A stretch of 45,219 bases of DNA from contig NZ_AFWT01000037.1 of assembly GCF_000224065.1 (NCBI RefSeq), positions 1 through 45,219 of the forward strand, read 5' to 3'. Source of the stretch: Thiorhodococcus drewsii AZ1 (GTDB lineage: Bacteria; Pseudomonadota; Gammaproteobacteria; Chromatiales; Chromatiaceae). Below the pieces are notes generated by a model. It searched no databases. It was not told where the DNA came from and saw only the letters and a program-made list of their open reading frames with translations. The position numbers were made by a program, and so were the translations under genes. Shown here in pieces: positions 18,695 to 28,700 of the stretch; position 1 is the stretch's first letter; every line of letters starts with the position of its first letter.

Positions 18695-21600
18695 TCAGAT
18701 TCGTTCCTCGGTGTCTCGCAATGCCTCGGTGTCCAGCGTTTCTAGCAGATGCAGTGCCTTGTCGAAGTCGTAGTGTTCGACGGCCTGCTCAATGCGTTGC
18801 AGGGTCGGGAGGGGGATGATGTGTGCGAGTCTGGATGATTGTTGAGACCAGAGGTCGCAGGCCTCGGCGTCGCCTTCGGCCAGCAGCTGGCGCAGATGGT
18901 TGATCTGGGCGGTCAACCCCAGTGCTGTTTCGACCGATGGTGTGGTGGTTGGATTCTCGGATGGATGAGCTGCTTCGCTCAGCTCCGCAATCCTCTCGAT
19001 CAGAGGGGAAAGGATACGGTCGAGCGATTGCAGTTGGGTATAGGTCGCAAGGTCTTGTCGTCTCGACGATTGTTCCAGGTTTTCCGCAGTCGATGCGACT
19101 TCGTCCATGCCGAGCGTGTTGGCCAGTCCCTTCAGGGTGTGGGCGTAACGAACCGCTTCTTCCCAGTCGCCACGGTCCAGGAAACGCCCAAGTTCGATTG
19201 AGGCATCCTTGAACTGACGATGGAAACCGCTCAGGAGATTCAGATAGAGGCGCCGATCGCCGGATGTGCTGGCCAGTCCCTGGGCATGGTTCAGGCCGGG
19301 AATGGGGGGCAGCGCCTGCTGTGCGGAGCGTGAGGAGGAATCCGGGGTCTCCGGCGCATGAAGGGTCCGCGCGTCTGGGCGGTAGCGCGCGAGAATGGCG
19401 TAGAGTTCACGCGGATCGAAGGGCTTGGCCAGATAGCCTTGCATGCCGAGCCCCAGTCCGCGTTCGCGCTCCTCCGGCATGGCGTGCGCCGTCATGGCGA
19501 TGATGGGCAGATCGACGTAGCGCGGATCGGCGCGCAATCGCGTCGTGGTCTGATAGCCATCGAGGACGGGCATCTGCAGGTCCATCAGCACCAGATCGAA
19601 ATGGTCCGGCGCTTTGGCATCCAGGCATTCGATCGCTTCCATCCCCTGGTCGGCCACCTCGACCTCGATCCCTTGCGTCTGCATCAGTGCGACGGCAAGT
19701 TGCTGATTGAGCGGATTGTCCTCAATCAGCAGCACGCGCATGCCTGTCATGGACATCAGTGAGGTCATCGGCAGCCAGATTTCGTCCGGTTCATCGCCGT
19801 CGGTGAGCTGTCTCAGCCGCTCGCACAATACGCGAGGCATGACCGGCTTGGTGATGAAGTCGCTGGCGCCCAGCTGTTCGGCGCGTTCGCGTAGACCGCC
19901 AAGATCGTAGGCCGAGACGACCAAGGTGAAGCGCGGTGGCGGGATCTGGCGCTCGCTGAGCCTACGCAGCACGTCGCCGCCGTCCATGCCGGGCATCAGC
20001 CAGTCGAGGATGAGCAGTTCGTAGGGATCGTCTTGCGACCAGGCGGCCGTGATGCGCTCCAAGGCGCTGGGGCCGTCGACACAGTCGTCGACGCGCTGGA
20101 TGCCGAGCGATTCCATCAGACCGCGCAAAACGGTTCGGGACTCGGGGTAGTCGTCCACGACAAGGGTGCGTAGGTTCGTGATCGCGGGTAGGTGCGACTG
20201 GGGTCTCGTGTCTCCGGGCGCGCGCGCGAAGGTCAGTTCGAACGCGAAGGTCGAGCCTTGGCCCGGTGTGCTGCTGACCTCAATGTGTCCGCCCATCATT
20301 TCGATCAGACGCTGCGAGATGACCAATCCCAGTCCGGTGCCTCCGTACTGGCGTGTGGTTGATCCGTCCGCTTGAATGAATTCCCCAAAGACGCGATCCA
20401 TCTGCTCGCTCGTCATGCCGATACCTGTGTCCTCGACGGCGACATGCAGCGTCACGCCGTCGGCGTCCTCGCTGACCCATTCGAGTGTGAGTCGGACGTG
20501 ACCCGAGTGGGTGAACTTGACCGCGTTCGACAGGAGGTTGGTCAGAACCTGGCGCAGCCTCAGTGAATCCCCGATCAGTTCGCCGCCCTGTCGGATCGTC
20601 CAGAGACCTCGGGCATCGAACAGCAGCTCGATCTGTTTTTCCTGTGCGCGCTGCTGAACCAGCAGCAACGCCTCGCCGATGACCTGTTCGAGCTGTAAGG
20701 GACCGAGATCCAACTCCAAGCGCCCGGCCTCGATCTTGGAGGAATCCAGGATATCGTTGAGGATGCCAAGCAGCGATTTGGCCGCTCCTCGGGCCTTGGT
20801 CAGATAGTCGCGCTGCTGAGGTGTGAGCGGTGTGCCGAGGGCCAGATAGAGCATGCCGATCACCGCGTTCATGGGGGTGCGGATCTCGTGGCTCATGTTG
20901 GCAAGGAATCGGCTTTTGGCCAGCGTTGCCGCCTCGGCGTGCTTTTTGGCCGACTCAAGCGCGTGCTGCACCGCCTCGCGCTGATTGAGATCCGCTGACA
21001 TCGCGCGCGCCATCTCGTCGAGAATGCGTCCGAGCACCTCCAGCTCCTCGACACCGCCCATGGTCCCGACCCGCGTCTCATAACGACCCTCGGCCAGTTC
21101 TCCTGCGACCGAGCGCAGTTGCTGCACGGGGCGCAGCACGTAGCGGTTGAGTCCCAGCAGCCCGATGGCGCTCAGGACGATCATGGCCAGGAAGCCAACC
21201 ACCGAGGCGATGATCCAGTCTCGCATATGCGATCGGGCGCTGAGCAGCTCGGCGCCGGTGCGCTGGTCGACCAGGGCCATCAGCTCCTCGATCGACTCCG
21301 AAAGCTGCAGGCGGCGCCGGTTGTAGGTTCGGCTGTTGATCAGTTCGCGGGCGAAGGTGCGGTTGGGCACGCCGTCCGAGACGAATGCGCGCGTCTTGGG
21401 GTCGTAGAGTCCTTGGGTGGCGGCGAAGGCGATTTGCTCGATCTGCTTGAGTGCCTCGTTCGCCGCGAAGACCTGTTCGAGTGCGGTCAGCTCGCGCGCG
21501 TTGAATCCGAGCGAGCGCATGCGCTCGCCCATGGATTGGCGACGCCCCTTGTCCGCGACGGCATAGGAGCGATCGCCCGCAATCACCTGCTCCCAATGGA

Positions 21601-21895
21601 TGGCCGGATTCGGCACATCCAGCGCGGGCTTGTCGCCCTCGCGGATGCCCAGGATGTCGTAGTAATAGAGCAAAAAGCGCGATTCGCCCGAATTGGCGTA
21701 GAGGCCGACAAGGCGTGCCAGCAGCTCGGATTCCTGGCGCAGCTGTTCGACCAGTCTCAAGGCGTTTTGGCGCTGCTCCTGGGTCTGTTCGAGGCGTGCG
21801 TTGGCCTTCCACACCAGCAGACTGACGCTGCCGCTGAGGCCGAGCGCCAGGAGAAAGACGCCGGAAAAAAAGATCGAAAGGCGACTCAATCTCAT
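18695..21895 (-). CDS. BarA-type hybrid sensor histidine kinase (HAMP-HisKA-HATPase-REC-REC-HPt)
   Basis: The protein has 1066 residues. TM1 is at about 8-28, a periplasmic helical sensor at 30-225, TM2 at 227-247 and HAMP at 250-303. The HisKA box M-S-H-E-I-R-T-P-M-N has phospho-His near 336. The HATPase has N-L-L-S-N-A-V-K-F, D-T-G-I-G-M and G-T-G-L-G-L. A first receiver follows (V-V-D-D, L-I-L-D-W-L-M-P-G-M-D-G), then a second (L-I-E-D-N, V-L-M-D-L-Q-M-P-V-L-D-G), and a C-terminal HPt with A-H-T-L-K-G-L-A. Every phosphorelay residue is present. It heads an operon with the HD-GYP regulator (3-bp gap), the mini-porin and the PstS-like gene, which suggests it senses something in the envelope. 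The ligand is unknown. Confidence 0.93.
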   Translation of the reverse strand: MRLSRLSIFFSGVFLLALGLSGSVSLLVWKANARLEQTQEQRQNALRLVEQLRQESELLARLVGLYANSGESRFLLYYYDILGIREGDKPALDVPNPAIHWEQVIAGDRSYAVADKGRRQSMGERMRSLGFNARELTALEQVFAANEALKQIEQIAFAATQGLYDPKTRAFVSDGVPNRTFARELINSRTYNRRRLQLSESIEELMALVDQRTGAELLSARSHMRDWIIASVVGFLAMIVLSAIGLLGLNRYVLRPVQQLRSVAGELAEGRYETRVGTMGGVEELEVLGRILDEMARAMSADLNQREAVQHALESAKKHAEAATLAKSRFLANMSHEIRTPMNAVIGMLYLALGTPLTPQQRDYLTKARGAAKSLLGILNDILDSSKIEAGRLELDLGPLQLEQVIGEALLLVQQRAQEKQIELLFDARGLWTIRQGGELIGDSLRLRQVLTNLLSNAVKFTHSGHVRLTLEWVSEDADGVTLHVAVEDTGIGMTSEQMDRVFGEFIQADGSTTRQYGGTGLGLVISQRLIEMMGGHIEVSSTPGQGSTFAFELTFARAPGDTRPQSHLPAITNLRTLVVDDYPESRTVLRGLMESLGIQRVDDCVDGPSALERITAAWSQDDPYELLILDWLMPGMDGGDVLRRLSERQIPPPRFTLVVSAYDLGGLRERAEQLGASDFITKPVMPRVLCERLRQLTDGDEPDEIWLPMTSLMSMTGMRVLLIEDNPLNQQLAVALMQTQGIEVEVADQGMEAIECLDAKAPDHFDLVLMDLQMPVLDGYQTTTRLRADPRYVDLPIIAMTAHAMPEERERGLGLGMQGYLAKPFDPRELYAILARYRPDARTLHAPETPDSSSRSAQQALPPIPGLNHAQGLASTSGDRRLYLNLLSGFHRQFKDASIELGRFLDRGDWEEAVRYAHTLKGLANTLGMDEVASTAENLEQSSRRQDLATYTQLQSLDRILSPLIERIAELSEAAHPSENPTTTPSVETALGLTAQINHLRQLLAEGDAEACDLWSQQSSRLAHIIPLPTLQRIEQAVEHYDFDKALHLLETLDTEALRDTEERI

Positions 21896-21940
21896 CGGGC
21901 GGTTCCGGCGTACGAACAGGGGGCGCGAGACGGGCTGGGC

Positions 21941-22855
21941 TCAGCCCATGAGGCCAAGGCGTCGCAGATAGGGATTCAGTGCCTCCAAGAACGCCTCGGG
22001 GGTCTCCTCGTGAGGCATATGACCGCATTCCGGGATGACGGCCAGCTCCGCCTGGGGCAGTCGGGCCGCGAGCCGACGGCTCTCTTCCGCTGGGACGGCC
22101 CGGTCGTGATCTCCGGTGACGACCAGTGTCGGGATTGCGATTTCCGGCAGTCGCGGGTCGAGGTCGAGCTTGTGGCTGGCGAGGAAGAGCTCGAAGAACG
22201 CTTGGCCCCAGGGGCCTTGCATGAAGTCGGCCCGGTAGGCGGCGAGATCCGCCTCGGGGAAGCCTTCGGGCCCGTGCCAGAACTTTTTCAGGGCTGGATC
22301 GTAGAGTCGGCCGATGAGAAAGCGCATGAAGCGCCAGAACAGCGGCTTAAGTGCGCGCATGCCCACGAGTACCGGTTTGGGAACCTCGCTCGTCGCATAG
22401 CCGCTGAAGATCATGGCGCCGACCAGCACCAGTCCCTCGACCCGCTCCGGGTGGCGCAGCGCGGTGAGGACCGACACCGTTCCTCCGGTCGAGTGACCGA
22501 TCAGGATGGCCTTCTCGAAACCGAGCGCGGTGATTAGATCCGCGACCAGATCGGCCTGTGATTCGGCGGCGTAGGGCGAGGGGCCCTTGCCGCGCGGAAG
22601 CGGGCGTGAGGTGCGGCCGCAGACTGGGCGGTCGAAGGCGACCAGGGTCGCCGTCTCGGCCAAGGGGGCGATGATGTGCCTCCAGGATCTGAGACTGAGA
22701 AAGCTGCCGTGCAGCAGCAGGATAAGCCGTGGGCCGGATCCGAGCCGCTTGTAATGGAGCTGGAAGTCGCCAACTTCGACGAAGTGGCTTTCTGCGTTGG
22801 CGAATGGGTCGTTCGCTATTGGGGTTTTGTGCATTGGATTCGGGGTGTCTGTCAT
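21941..22855 (-). CDS. alpha/beta-fold hydrolase
   Basis: The protein has 304 residues if started at ATG 22855 (M-T-D-T-P-N-P); an in-frame ATG at 22924 adds 23 unlikely residues. Features are the oxyanion motif L-L-H-G-S-F, the nucleophile elbow I-G-H-S-T-G-G-T, the catalytic Asp in T-G-D-H-D-R-A-V-P and the His in C-G-H-M-P-H-E-E. All three catalytic residues are present. There is no signal peptide, so it is cytoplasmic. It lies 45 bp upstream of the hybrid kinase on the same strand and could be cotranscribed. The substrate cannot be assigned; esterase, lipase or haloperoxidase-like activities are all possible. Confidence 0.88.
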   Translation of the reverse strand: MTDTPNPMHKTPIANDPFANAESHFVEVGDFQLHYKRLGSGPRLILLLHGSFLSLRSWRHIIAPLAETATLVAFDRPVCGRTSRPLPRGKGPSPYAAESQADLVADLITALGFEKAILIGHSTGGTVSVLTALRHPERVEGLVLVGAMIFSGYATSEVPKPVLVGMRALKPLFWRFMRFLIGRLYDPALKKFWHGPEGFPEADLAAYRADFMQGPWGQAFFELFLASHKLDLDPRLPEIAIPTLVVTGDHDRAVPAEESRRLAARLPQAELAVIPECGHMPHEETPEAFLEALNPYLRRLGLMG

Positions 22856-22979
22856 GGCGTCACGGGCGTCGAGAGTGCGAGGGGCGGACAGTTTACAGGT
22901 TTGGACCGAGCGTTCGGCGTGCAACGGTGCGCTGCCACCCGGGAAGTCGCTCAGGAGATCTCACTGTATCCCGGTTGTG

Positions 22980-23480
22980 TTATTGACCATACCCCCAGTT
23001 ATTACGGATGCAATTCTCGTAGACGACGTCGTAAACTCGTTGTGGATCTCGCATGGCGCTCTGGCTCAGCACGGCGCCGGTTGCCGCCCCCGCGACGCCA
23101 CCCGCTCCCCGGTAATCGCGGCGGTAACCGGTATAGGGATAGCCGCCATGATGCCAGTGATAGCGGCGACCCGGCGGGTAGCGCGGCTCCACGTCGTAGG
23201 ACAGCGCGCTGCCGATGGCGACCCCGGCCGCAATGCCGATCAGCGTATATCCCACCTCGCGGTTGATGTTCGAGCGTCTGGCTTGTTCGGCCAGGCGATA
23301 GGCCTGGCCTCGGCACTTGCTATCCAGTTCCCAGGATACCCCGTCGGAACCACCGACCGGGGCCGGATAGCTTGGCATCATAGGGGGCGGTTGCAAGCTG
23401 GAGCAACCGGCTACGCTGGCCAAGGTCATTGCTGCGAGCGGCGTCAGGATCAGGATGCGCTGAGAGAGGGATCGGCTCAT
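22980..23480 (-). CDS. glycine-zipper outer-membrane lipoprotein
   Basis: The protein has 166 residues from ATG 23480. Upstream in-frame codons to 23705 are rejected because a lipoprotein signal starts here: M-S-R-S-L-S-Q-R, then a hydrophobic stretch, then the lipobox S-V-A-G-C. Two Gly/Ala-rich stretches (G-I-A-A-G-V-A-I-G-S-A-L and G-A-G-G-V-A-G-A-A-T-G-A-V-L) look like glycine zippers, with a Tyr/Arg/Pro-rich spacer between. Similar small lipoproteins are associated with the envelope. The gene stands alone and is divergent from the PocR-GGDEF-EAL gene. Confidence 0.75.
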   Translation of the reverse strand: MSRSLSQRILILTPLAAMTLASVAGCSSLQPPPMMPSYPAPVGGSDGVSWELDSKCRGQAYRLAEQARRSNINREVGYTLIGIAAGVAIGSALSYDVEPRYPPGRRYHWHHGGYPYTGYRRDYRGAGGVAGAATGAVLSQSAMRDPQRVYDVVYENCIRNNWGYGQ

Positions 23481-23726
23481 CGCGGCTGAGACTCCGTGCG
23501 GTTGGTTGGCGACGGGTGAGGAGAGGCGACACAAGGTGCAGCCGTCGGTCGGCGTGTCGCATCGCGCTTTTTGCTCCGAAGTATCATGCGCCCAGTCTGC
23601 CGTGACGGCAAAGGCGCAGGCTTCGATTTGATCGATCTCAGAATGATTTGCACAGCGGTTCGTCTTTAGGGATGAGGGCCGCGATTCGCTGTTGTTGGAC
23701 ATCATGACAAGGGAGGGTGTCTCGGT

Positions 23727-25670
23727 ATGGATGATAAGACCTCGATAATCGGGGAAGCGCAGACCTTACAGGGTTGGTCCGTCGATCTGCGGGCGATTGC
23801 CGAGTCTTCGCTGGAATTGCTTCCCGATGACCTTCGCCTTGATGACATCTTGGATCGGGAAGAGGCGCAGCAATTTCAGGACGCCTTCGCGGCGGCGACC
23901 GACGTCGCTTCGATCATCACCTACCCCGATGGTCGGCCCTTTACGCGGCCGAGCAATTTCTGTCGGTTATGCGCTGAGCTCATTCGTAAGTCCGATATCG
24001 GTTTCGCCAACTGCATGCGCTCGGATGCGCTGTTTGGTTCTGCCAATGGCGAGGAGCCGATCATTTGGCAGTGTCTGAGCGGTGGGCTGACGGATGCAGG
24101 ATGTCGCATCATGCTGGGGCAGAGGCATGTCGGAACCTGGTTGATCGGGCAGGTGATCTGTGGGCCCGTCGACGAGGACGAGGCGATGCGTTATGCCGAG
24201 ACGATCGGAGTGGATGTGACCGAATACAAGGCCGCGCTCGACCAGGTGACTCGGATGTCGCCCGATCGGTTCGAGCGCATTGTCAGGGCACTCACGCTGA
24301 TTGCTGGGCGGCTTTCGAATGCCGCGCTCAAGAACCTGATCCTGGCGCGTCAGGTGGATCAGCTGAGTATCGCCGAACAGCGGCTGCATCAGTTGGCCCT
24401 CAACGATCCGCTCACTGGTCTGCCGAATCGAGCGTTGGCCAACGACCGACTCAGTCAGGCGATCGCCCAGGCACGGCGAGCCAATGCCAGGGCCGCATTG
24501 CTGTTCGTGGACCTGGATCAGTTCAAGCAGGTCAATGACACGCGAGGCCATTCGGCCGGCGATGCGCTGCTGTGCGAGGCGGCCGAGCGACTGCGCGCCT
24601 GCTGCCGCGCCGGGGATACGGTGGCTCGTTTGGGCGGCGACGAGTTCATGATCCTGCTGCCGATGCAATCGTCTCCCGAGACTTCGGAGTGCATCGCGCG
24701 CAAGGTCGTCGAGCGTCTATCCGCGCCATTCAGCGTGGATGGCCATCTTCATCATGTCACGGCCAGTGTCGGTATCGCCCTCTATCCGGACGATGGGCTC
24801 AGCGGTGAGCGTTTGCTGTCCTGCGCCGATGTCGCCATGTACCGAGTCAAGGCCGAAGGTCGCAACGGGTTTTTGCGTTTCAGTCCGGACATGAACTCCA
24901 GGGCCTTGAGACACGCCAGTCTGGAGGATGGTTTGGGCCTGGCCTTGGAGCGGTGCGAACTCATCCTGGAATACCAGCCCATTCATCGTTTTGGTGCGCG
25001 GGCTCCTGTTGGGATCGAGGCATTGCCGCGCTGGAAACATCCGACGCTTGGGATCTGTCTGCCGGGCGAGTTTATTCCGCTTGCGGAAGAGACGGGGGCC
25101 ATCGTGGCCATCGGGAATTGGGTTCTGGAACAGGCCTGTCTGGAGGCGATGGCTTGGCCGAGTTTGGCGGACGCGCCGTTCGTCTCCGTCAATCTCTCGG
25201 TCATCCATCTGAACGACTCGGGTTTTTTCGACGCGCTCGAGGGTATCCTGGATCGAACCCAGCTGCCGCCCGAGCGGCTCTGTCTCGAATTCACCGAGGA
25301 CATCATGACCGGATCCAAGCACGGTGGTGTCGATTCGATCGAGCGTTTGCGCGCGATGGGCGTTTCGATCGCCATCGATCATTTCGGCGCCGGCAGCGCT
25401 GCCTTGAGTCAGCTCAGACATTTGCCGATCAACCTCCTGAAGGTCGATTCGGTTTTCATTCGCGACCTGCCCGAGAGTCCCGTCGATCAGCAACTGGTGA
25501 GCGCGATTGCGACCATGGGACGCAATCTCGGGATCCAGGTCGTGGGTCAGTGTGTCGAAACCCAGGCTCAGGCGGACTGTGTCGAATCCTGCGGCTGCGA
25601 GTGCCTTCAGGGCTATTGGAAGAGCCGACCGATCGGTGCGACCGATTTGGGGAGCTATCTGCAAGGGTGA
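23727..25670 (+). CDS. PocR-GGDEF-EAL protein: intact cyclase, degenerate phosphodiesterase
   Basis: The protein has 647 residues, with GGGAGG upstream of ATG 23727. Residues 35-205 are a PocR-type ligand-binding domain with clustered Cys (79, 82, 96, 116, 126). The GGDEF domain has the exact G-G-D-E-F at 303-307 and an inhibitory I-site R-A-G-D at 294-297, so it is a product-regulated diguanylate cyclase. The EAL domain keeps E431-A-L, N489, E521, D551 and K572. However, the usual D-D-F-G is D551-H552-F-G and the usual E-G-V-E-T is Q608-C-V-E-T, changes at metal-binding and catalytic positions. The EAL half is therefore probably inactive, perhaps a binding module. With no membrane segment, it should act in the cytoplasm. 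Confidence 0.9.
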   Translation: MDDKTSIIGEAQTLQGWSVDLRAIAESSLELLPDDLRLDDILDREEAQQFQDAFAAATDVASIITYPDGRPFTRPSNFCRLCAELIRKSDIGFANCMRSDALFGSANGEEPIIWQCLSGGLTDAGCRIMLGQRHVGTWLIGQVICGPVDEDEAMRYAETIGVDVTEYKAALDQVTRMSPDRFERIVRALTLIAGRLSNAALKNLILARQVDQLSIAEQRLHQLALNDPLTGLPNRALANDRLSQAIAQARRANARAALLFVDLDQFKQVNDTRGHSAGDALLCEAAERLRACCRAGDTVARLGGDEFMILLPMQSSPETSECIARKVVERLSAPFSVDGHLHHVTASVGIALYPDDGLSGERLLSCADVAMYRVKAEGRNGFLRFSPDMNSRALRHASLEDGLGLALERCELILEYQPIHRFGARAPVGIEALPRWKHPTLGICLPGEFIPLAEETGAIVAIGNWVLEQACLEAMAWPSLADAPFVSVNLSVIHLNDSGFFDALEGILDRTQLPPERLCLEFTEDIMTGSKHGGVDSIERLRAMGVSIAIDHFGAGSAALSQLRHLPINLLKVDSVFIRDLPESPVDQQLVSAIATMGRNLGIQVVGQCVETQAQADCVESCGCECLQGYWKSRPIGATDLGSYLQG

Positions 25671-25754
25671 CCCGAAGGGCTCCATCGGCCTGTCCTGACG
25701 CTGGCCTGACAGCACCTTGGGTGCGATGCATGCGTGCATAGGTCACGTCGGCGT

Positions 25755-28700
25755 TTACCAGACCAATTCGATCAGCGGGTATTCCCAGGACTGGCAACGA
25801 CAGGCGTCGCGGTACTCGCGTTTGCCGTCGTCGGTTCGGCGTTGCAATAGCGCGAGAACCCGAACCTCTTTGATCTCTTCCGTGCGAGGCAGCCATTCGG
25901 CCGATGCCTGTTTCGACAGGCGGGCCACAGGTTTGCCGTGGCGGTCGTGCAGCATCATGTAGGGATGCTCGGCATACGGTTGAAGCCAGTCGCCACTCGC
26001 GAGTGCGGTCAGTTGGGCATGGACGGGGGCGTTCTCTGGATGGCGTCCGGCATAGCCGATGTCGATGTCTGCCGGGGATAGCAGTCGATAGCGCCGTCGG
26101 ATCGTCGACTCGAGGGGCCGCTCGATCGCGACCTGGGTCCTGATGAGCCAGTCCCCGGCGAACAGGCTCGGATCCGGATTGTCTCCGCTTGGAATGCGTC
26201 CCAGCGTTAGAGTCGCGCCCGCCCGCGTCATGCCGACATAGAAAAGCCGCCGCTCCGCTTCGCCGATGGCATGGCCGGACCAGTTGCCGTCGGCGATCAG
26301 CACATGAGGGAATTCGAGCCCTTTGGCCGCGTGCAGGGTCGAGAGCATCACGCCACTGCCGAGTGAGCGCTCGCGCCGCTGCTCGGCGAGTGTTTCGTAG
26401 ATGAATTCGGCGATCTGGGCGCCCGGCATGGGGATCCCGCCAGACTCCAGTCGCCAGTCCGCAATCAGCCCGCGCAGAAGACCGTGCCAGGGCGTTGCGC
26501 CATCCCGCAGCCAGTCCTCGAGCGTATCGATCGTCAGTCGTGCGCGTGCCTGTTTCTTGAGCCGATCCAGGAACGCGGCGATCTCGCGGATCCGGTGTAG
26601 GGGCGGCAGCTCCTGGCGCCACGCGATGGGGATGCCGGCCTCCTCGCAGAGCGCGCGGACGGGGTGCAGCGTTTCGTGGCGGAAGGCCAGGACCGCGAAG
26701 TCCGACCAGTCGGCATCGTCGAGCGCGCGCAGATGCTGGATGCGCTCGACCAGCGCGCCGGCCTGGCTTGCGGCGTCCTCCAGTTCCAGCACCTCGACCC
26801 GACCGCGTCCGTGCGGGTCGAGCGTCTCCCAGCGTCCGCCGGCCGGATCATGCGTGCGCTGGCGGTCGATGCGGATCGCCTGGTCGGTCTTCATGCGGTC
26901 GCGGTTGTGTGCGATCAGCGCGTTGGCGGCGGCGACGATGTGATGGGTCGAGCGGTAATTCTCGACCAGATGGTGGATCTGGGCGTCGTAGTCCTCCTGG
27001 AAGCGACGGATGAAGGCGACATCGGTGCCACGGAAGGCATAAATGTTCTGGTCGTCGTCGCCGACCGCGAGCAGGGTCAGTCGTGCGTGTTCCGGGTCCG
27101 ATCGCCGCGCCGAATCGGTTCGGGTGTCCTGAGACCGTCCGGCGATGGCCGCGACCATGCGGTATTGGGCGGCGTCGATGTCCTGGTACTCGTCGACCAG
27201 GATGTGGCGATAACCGGCAAGCAGGCGTTCGCGCAGTCCGTCGGGCTCGATTCCGGGCAGATCGGCATGCCCTTCGAGCAGGGCGATCGCCTCGTCGATC
27301 ACCTGGCCGAAGTCCATCTGTTGGCCGTTGCCCTGTTCGCGCGTTGCGAAAGAGGCGCCGGTGAGACGCATGGCGAAGCCGTGATAGGTCTGGATGGTGA
27401 CGCCGCGCGCGTCCTCGCCGGCGAGTGCGGCGAGCCGGCGCCTGAGCTCCAGCGCGGCACTGCGGTTGTAGCAGAGGATGAGGATGGCGCGCGGGTCGAC
27501 CCGTCTGACCCGCAGCAGATAGGCGCAGCGGTGAACGATGACACGGGTCTTGCCCGATCCGGGGCCGGCCAGCACCAGCCGGTTGCCTTCGTCCGGCGCG
27601 GCGACGATCTCGATCTGGTTCGGGTTGTCCAAGCTGTCGACGATGCGCCGGAACGACTCGGCCGTGGTCGCGCGCTCCAGCACCTCGCGCTGGTCGGGGA
27701 AGTAGCGCTGGACGAAGGTCTCCTTGTCCAGGGTGAAATAGGCGCTGACGAAGGCGATGGCCTGGTGGATTTTCTTCAGCCCGAGCCGGGCATAGCGGTC
27801 CATGACGTGGATCTGGAACACCCGTTCGCTGTAATGGGTCGCGAGCGGTGCATAGTTCCCCTTGGAATAGGGTCGCCCCTTCGACTCCGGCAGGATGCGG
27901 ATGCTCATGGCCTGGCGGAAGACCGCAATGCCCTGTTGCAGCACGATGGCGCGGTGCTCGTGCAGAAACAGCAGTCCGCGCTCGATGGCGGCGAGCGGAT
28001 CATTCACGGCACCGGTCATGCTCAGGTCTCGCTTGAGCGCATCGGTCAGCTCGTCCGTGCCGAAACTGACCAGCAGCTCGGCGCTGGGCGAGGCATCGGT
28101 GGGCACCTTGTCCAGCAGGGTTTGGAGGACGACCGTCGCCACCGCCTGGCGCCGTTGTGCCGTTTCGTCCAGCTTGGCCCAGGAGCGATGCAGCCGCGCC
28201 CGATAGTGGTCGCGGTCCTGCTGGCGAAACTCCAGGCTGGAGTGGCTGCCGGCCAGACCCCGTCCGTCGCGGGCGAGTCCGGCGAGCAGGTTGCGTAGCG
28301 TTTCGGGGTTGCTCTCGACCCCCTGATCGCGCAGGCGCTGGTTGAGCTGGCGCAGCGAGAGCGGATACCAATTGCGGTCGTCGGCGTCCGGTGCCTCCTC
28401 GCGCAGCGCGGCCAGCATGGCGTGCTCGATCGCGCAGACCCGCTCCAGGGTCGGCATGGACGCCTGGGCGACCTTGTAGCGCAGGAAGGCGCTGAGCTGC
28501 GGACCCTGGTGCAGCAGTCCGGCGCTGGCCATGTCGTGCAGGGTACGCATCACGCGCTGACCGGCGGTCTCGCCCTTGTCCCACGGTGGCGGATCGCCCG
28601 TCGGTGGGCGGAAGACGGCGAGCAGCGCCAGCTCGTCGGCGGTCAGTCCCTCGTCCGGGTCGCAGTTCATCAGTGCTTCGAGCACGGCGAGCCAGCGTCG

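Noticed and set aside
21119-22537. 472-codon frame on the plus strand
   Set aside because: Antisense to the hybrid kinase and the hydrolase gene. It spans two real genes and has no domain signature.
26664-28298. 544-codon frame on the plus strand inside the helicase gene
   Set aside because: Antisense to the UvrD part of the helicase, with no ribosome site and no recognisable motif.
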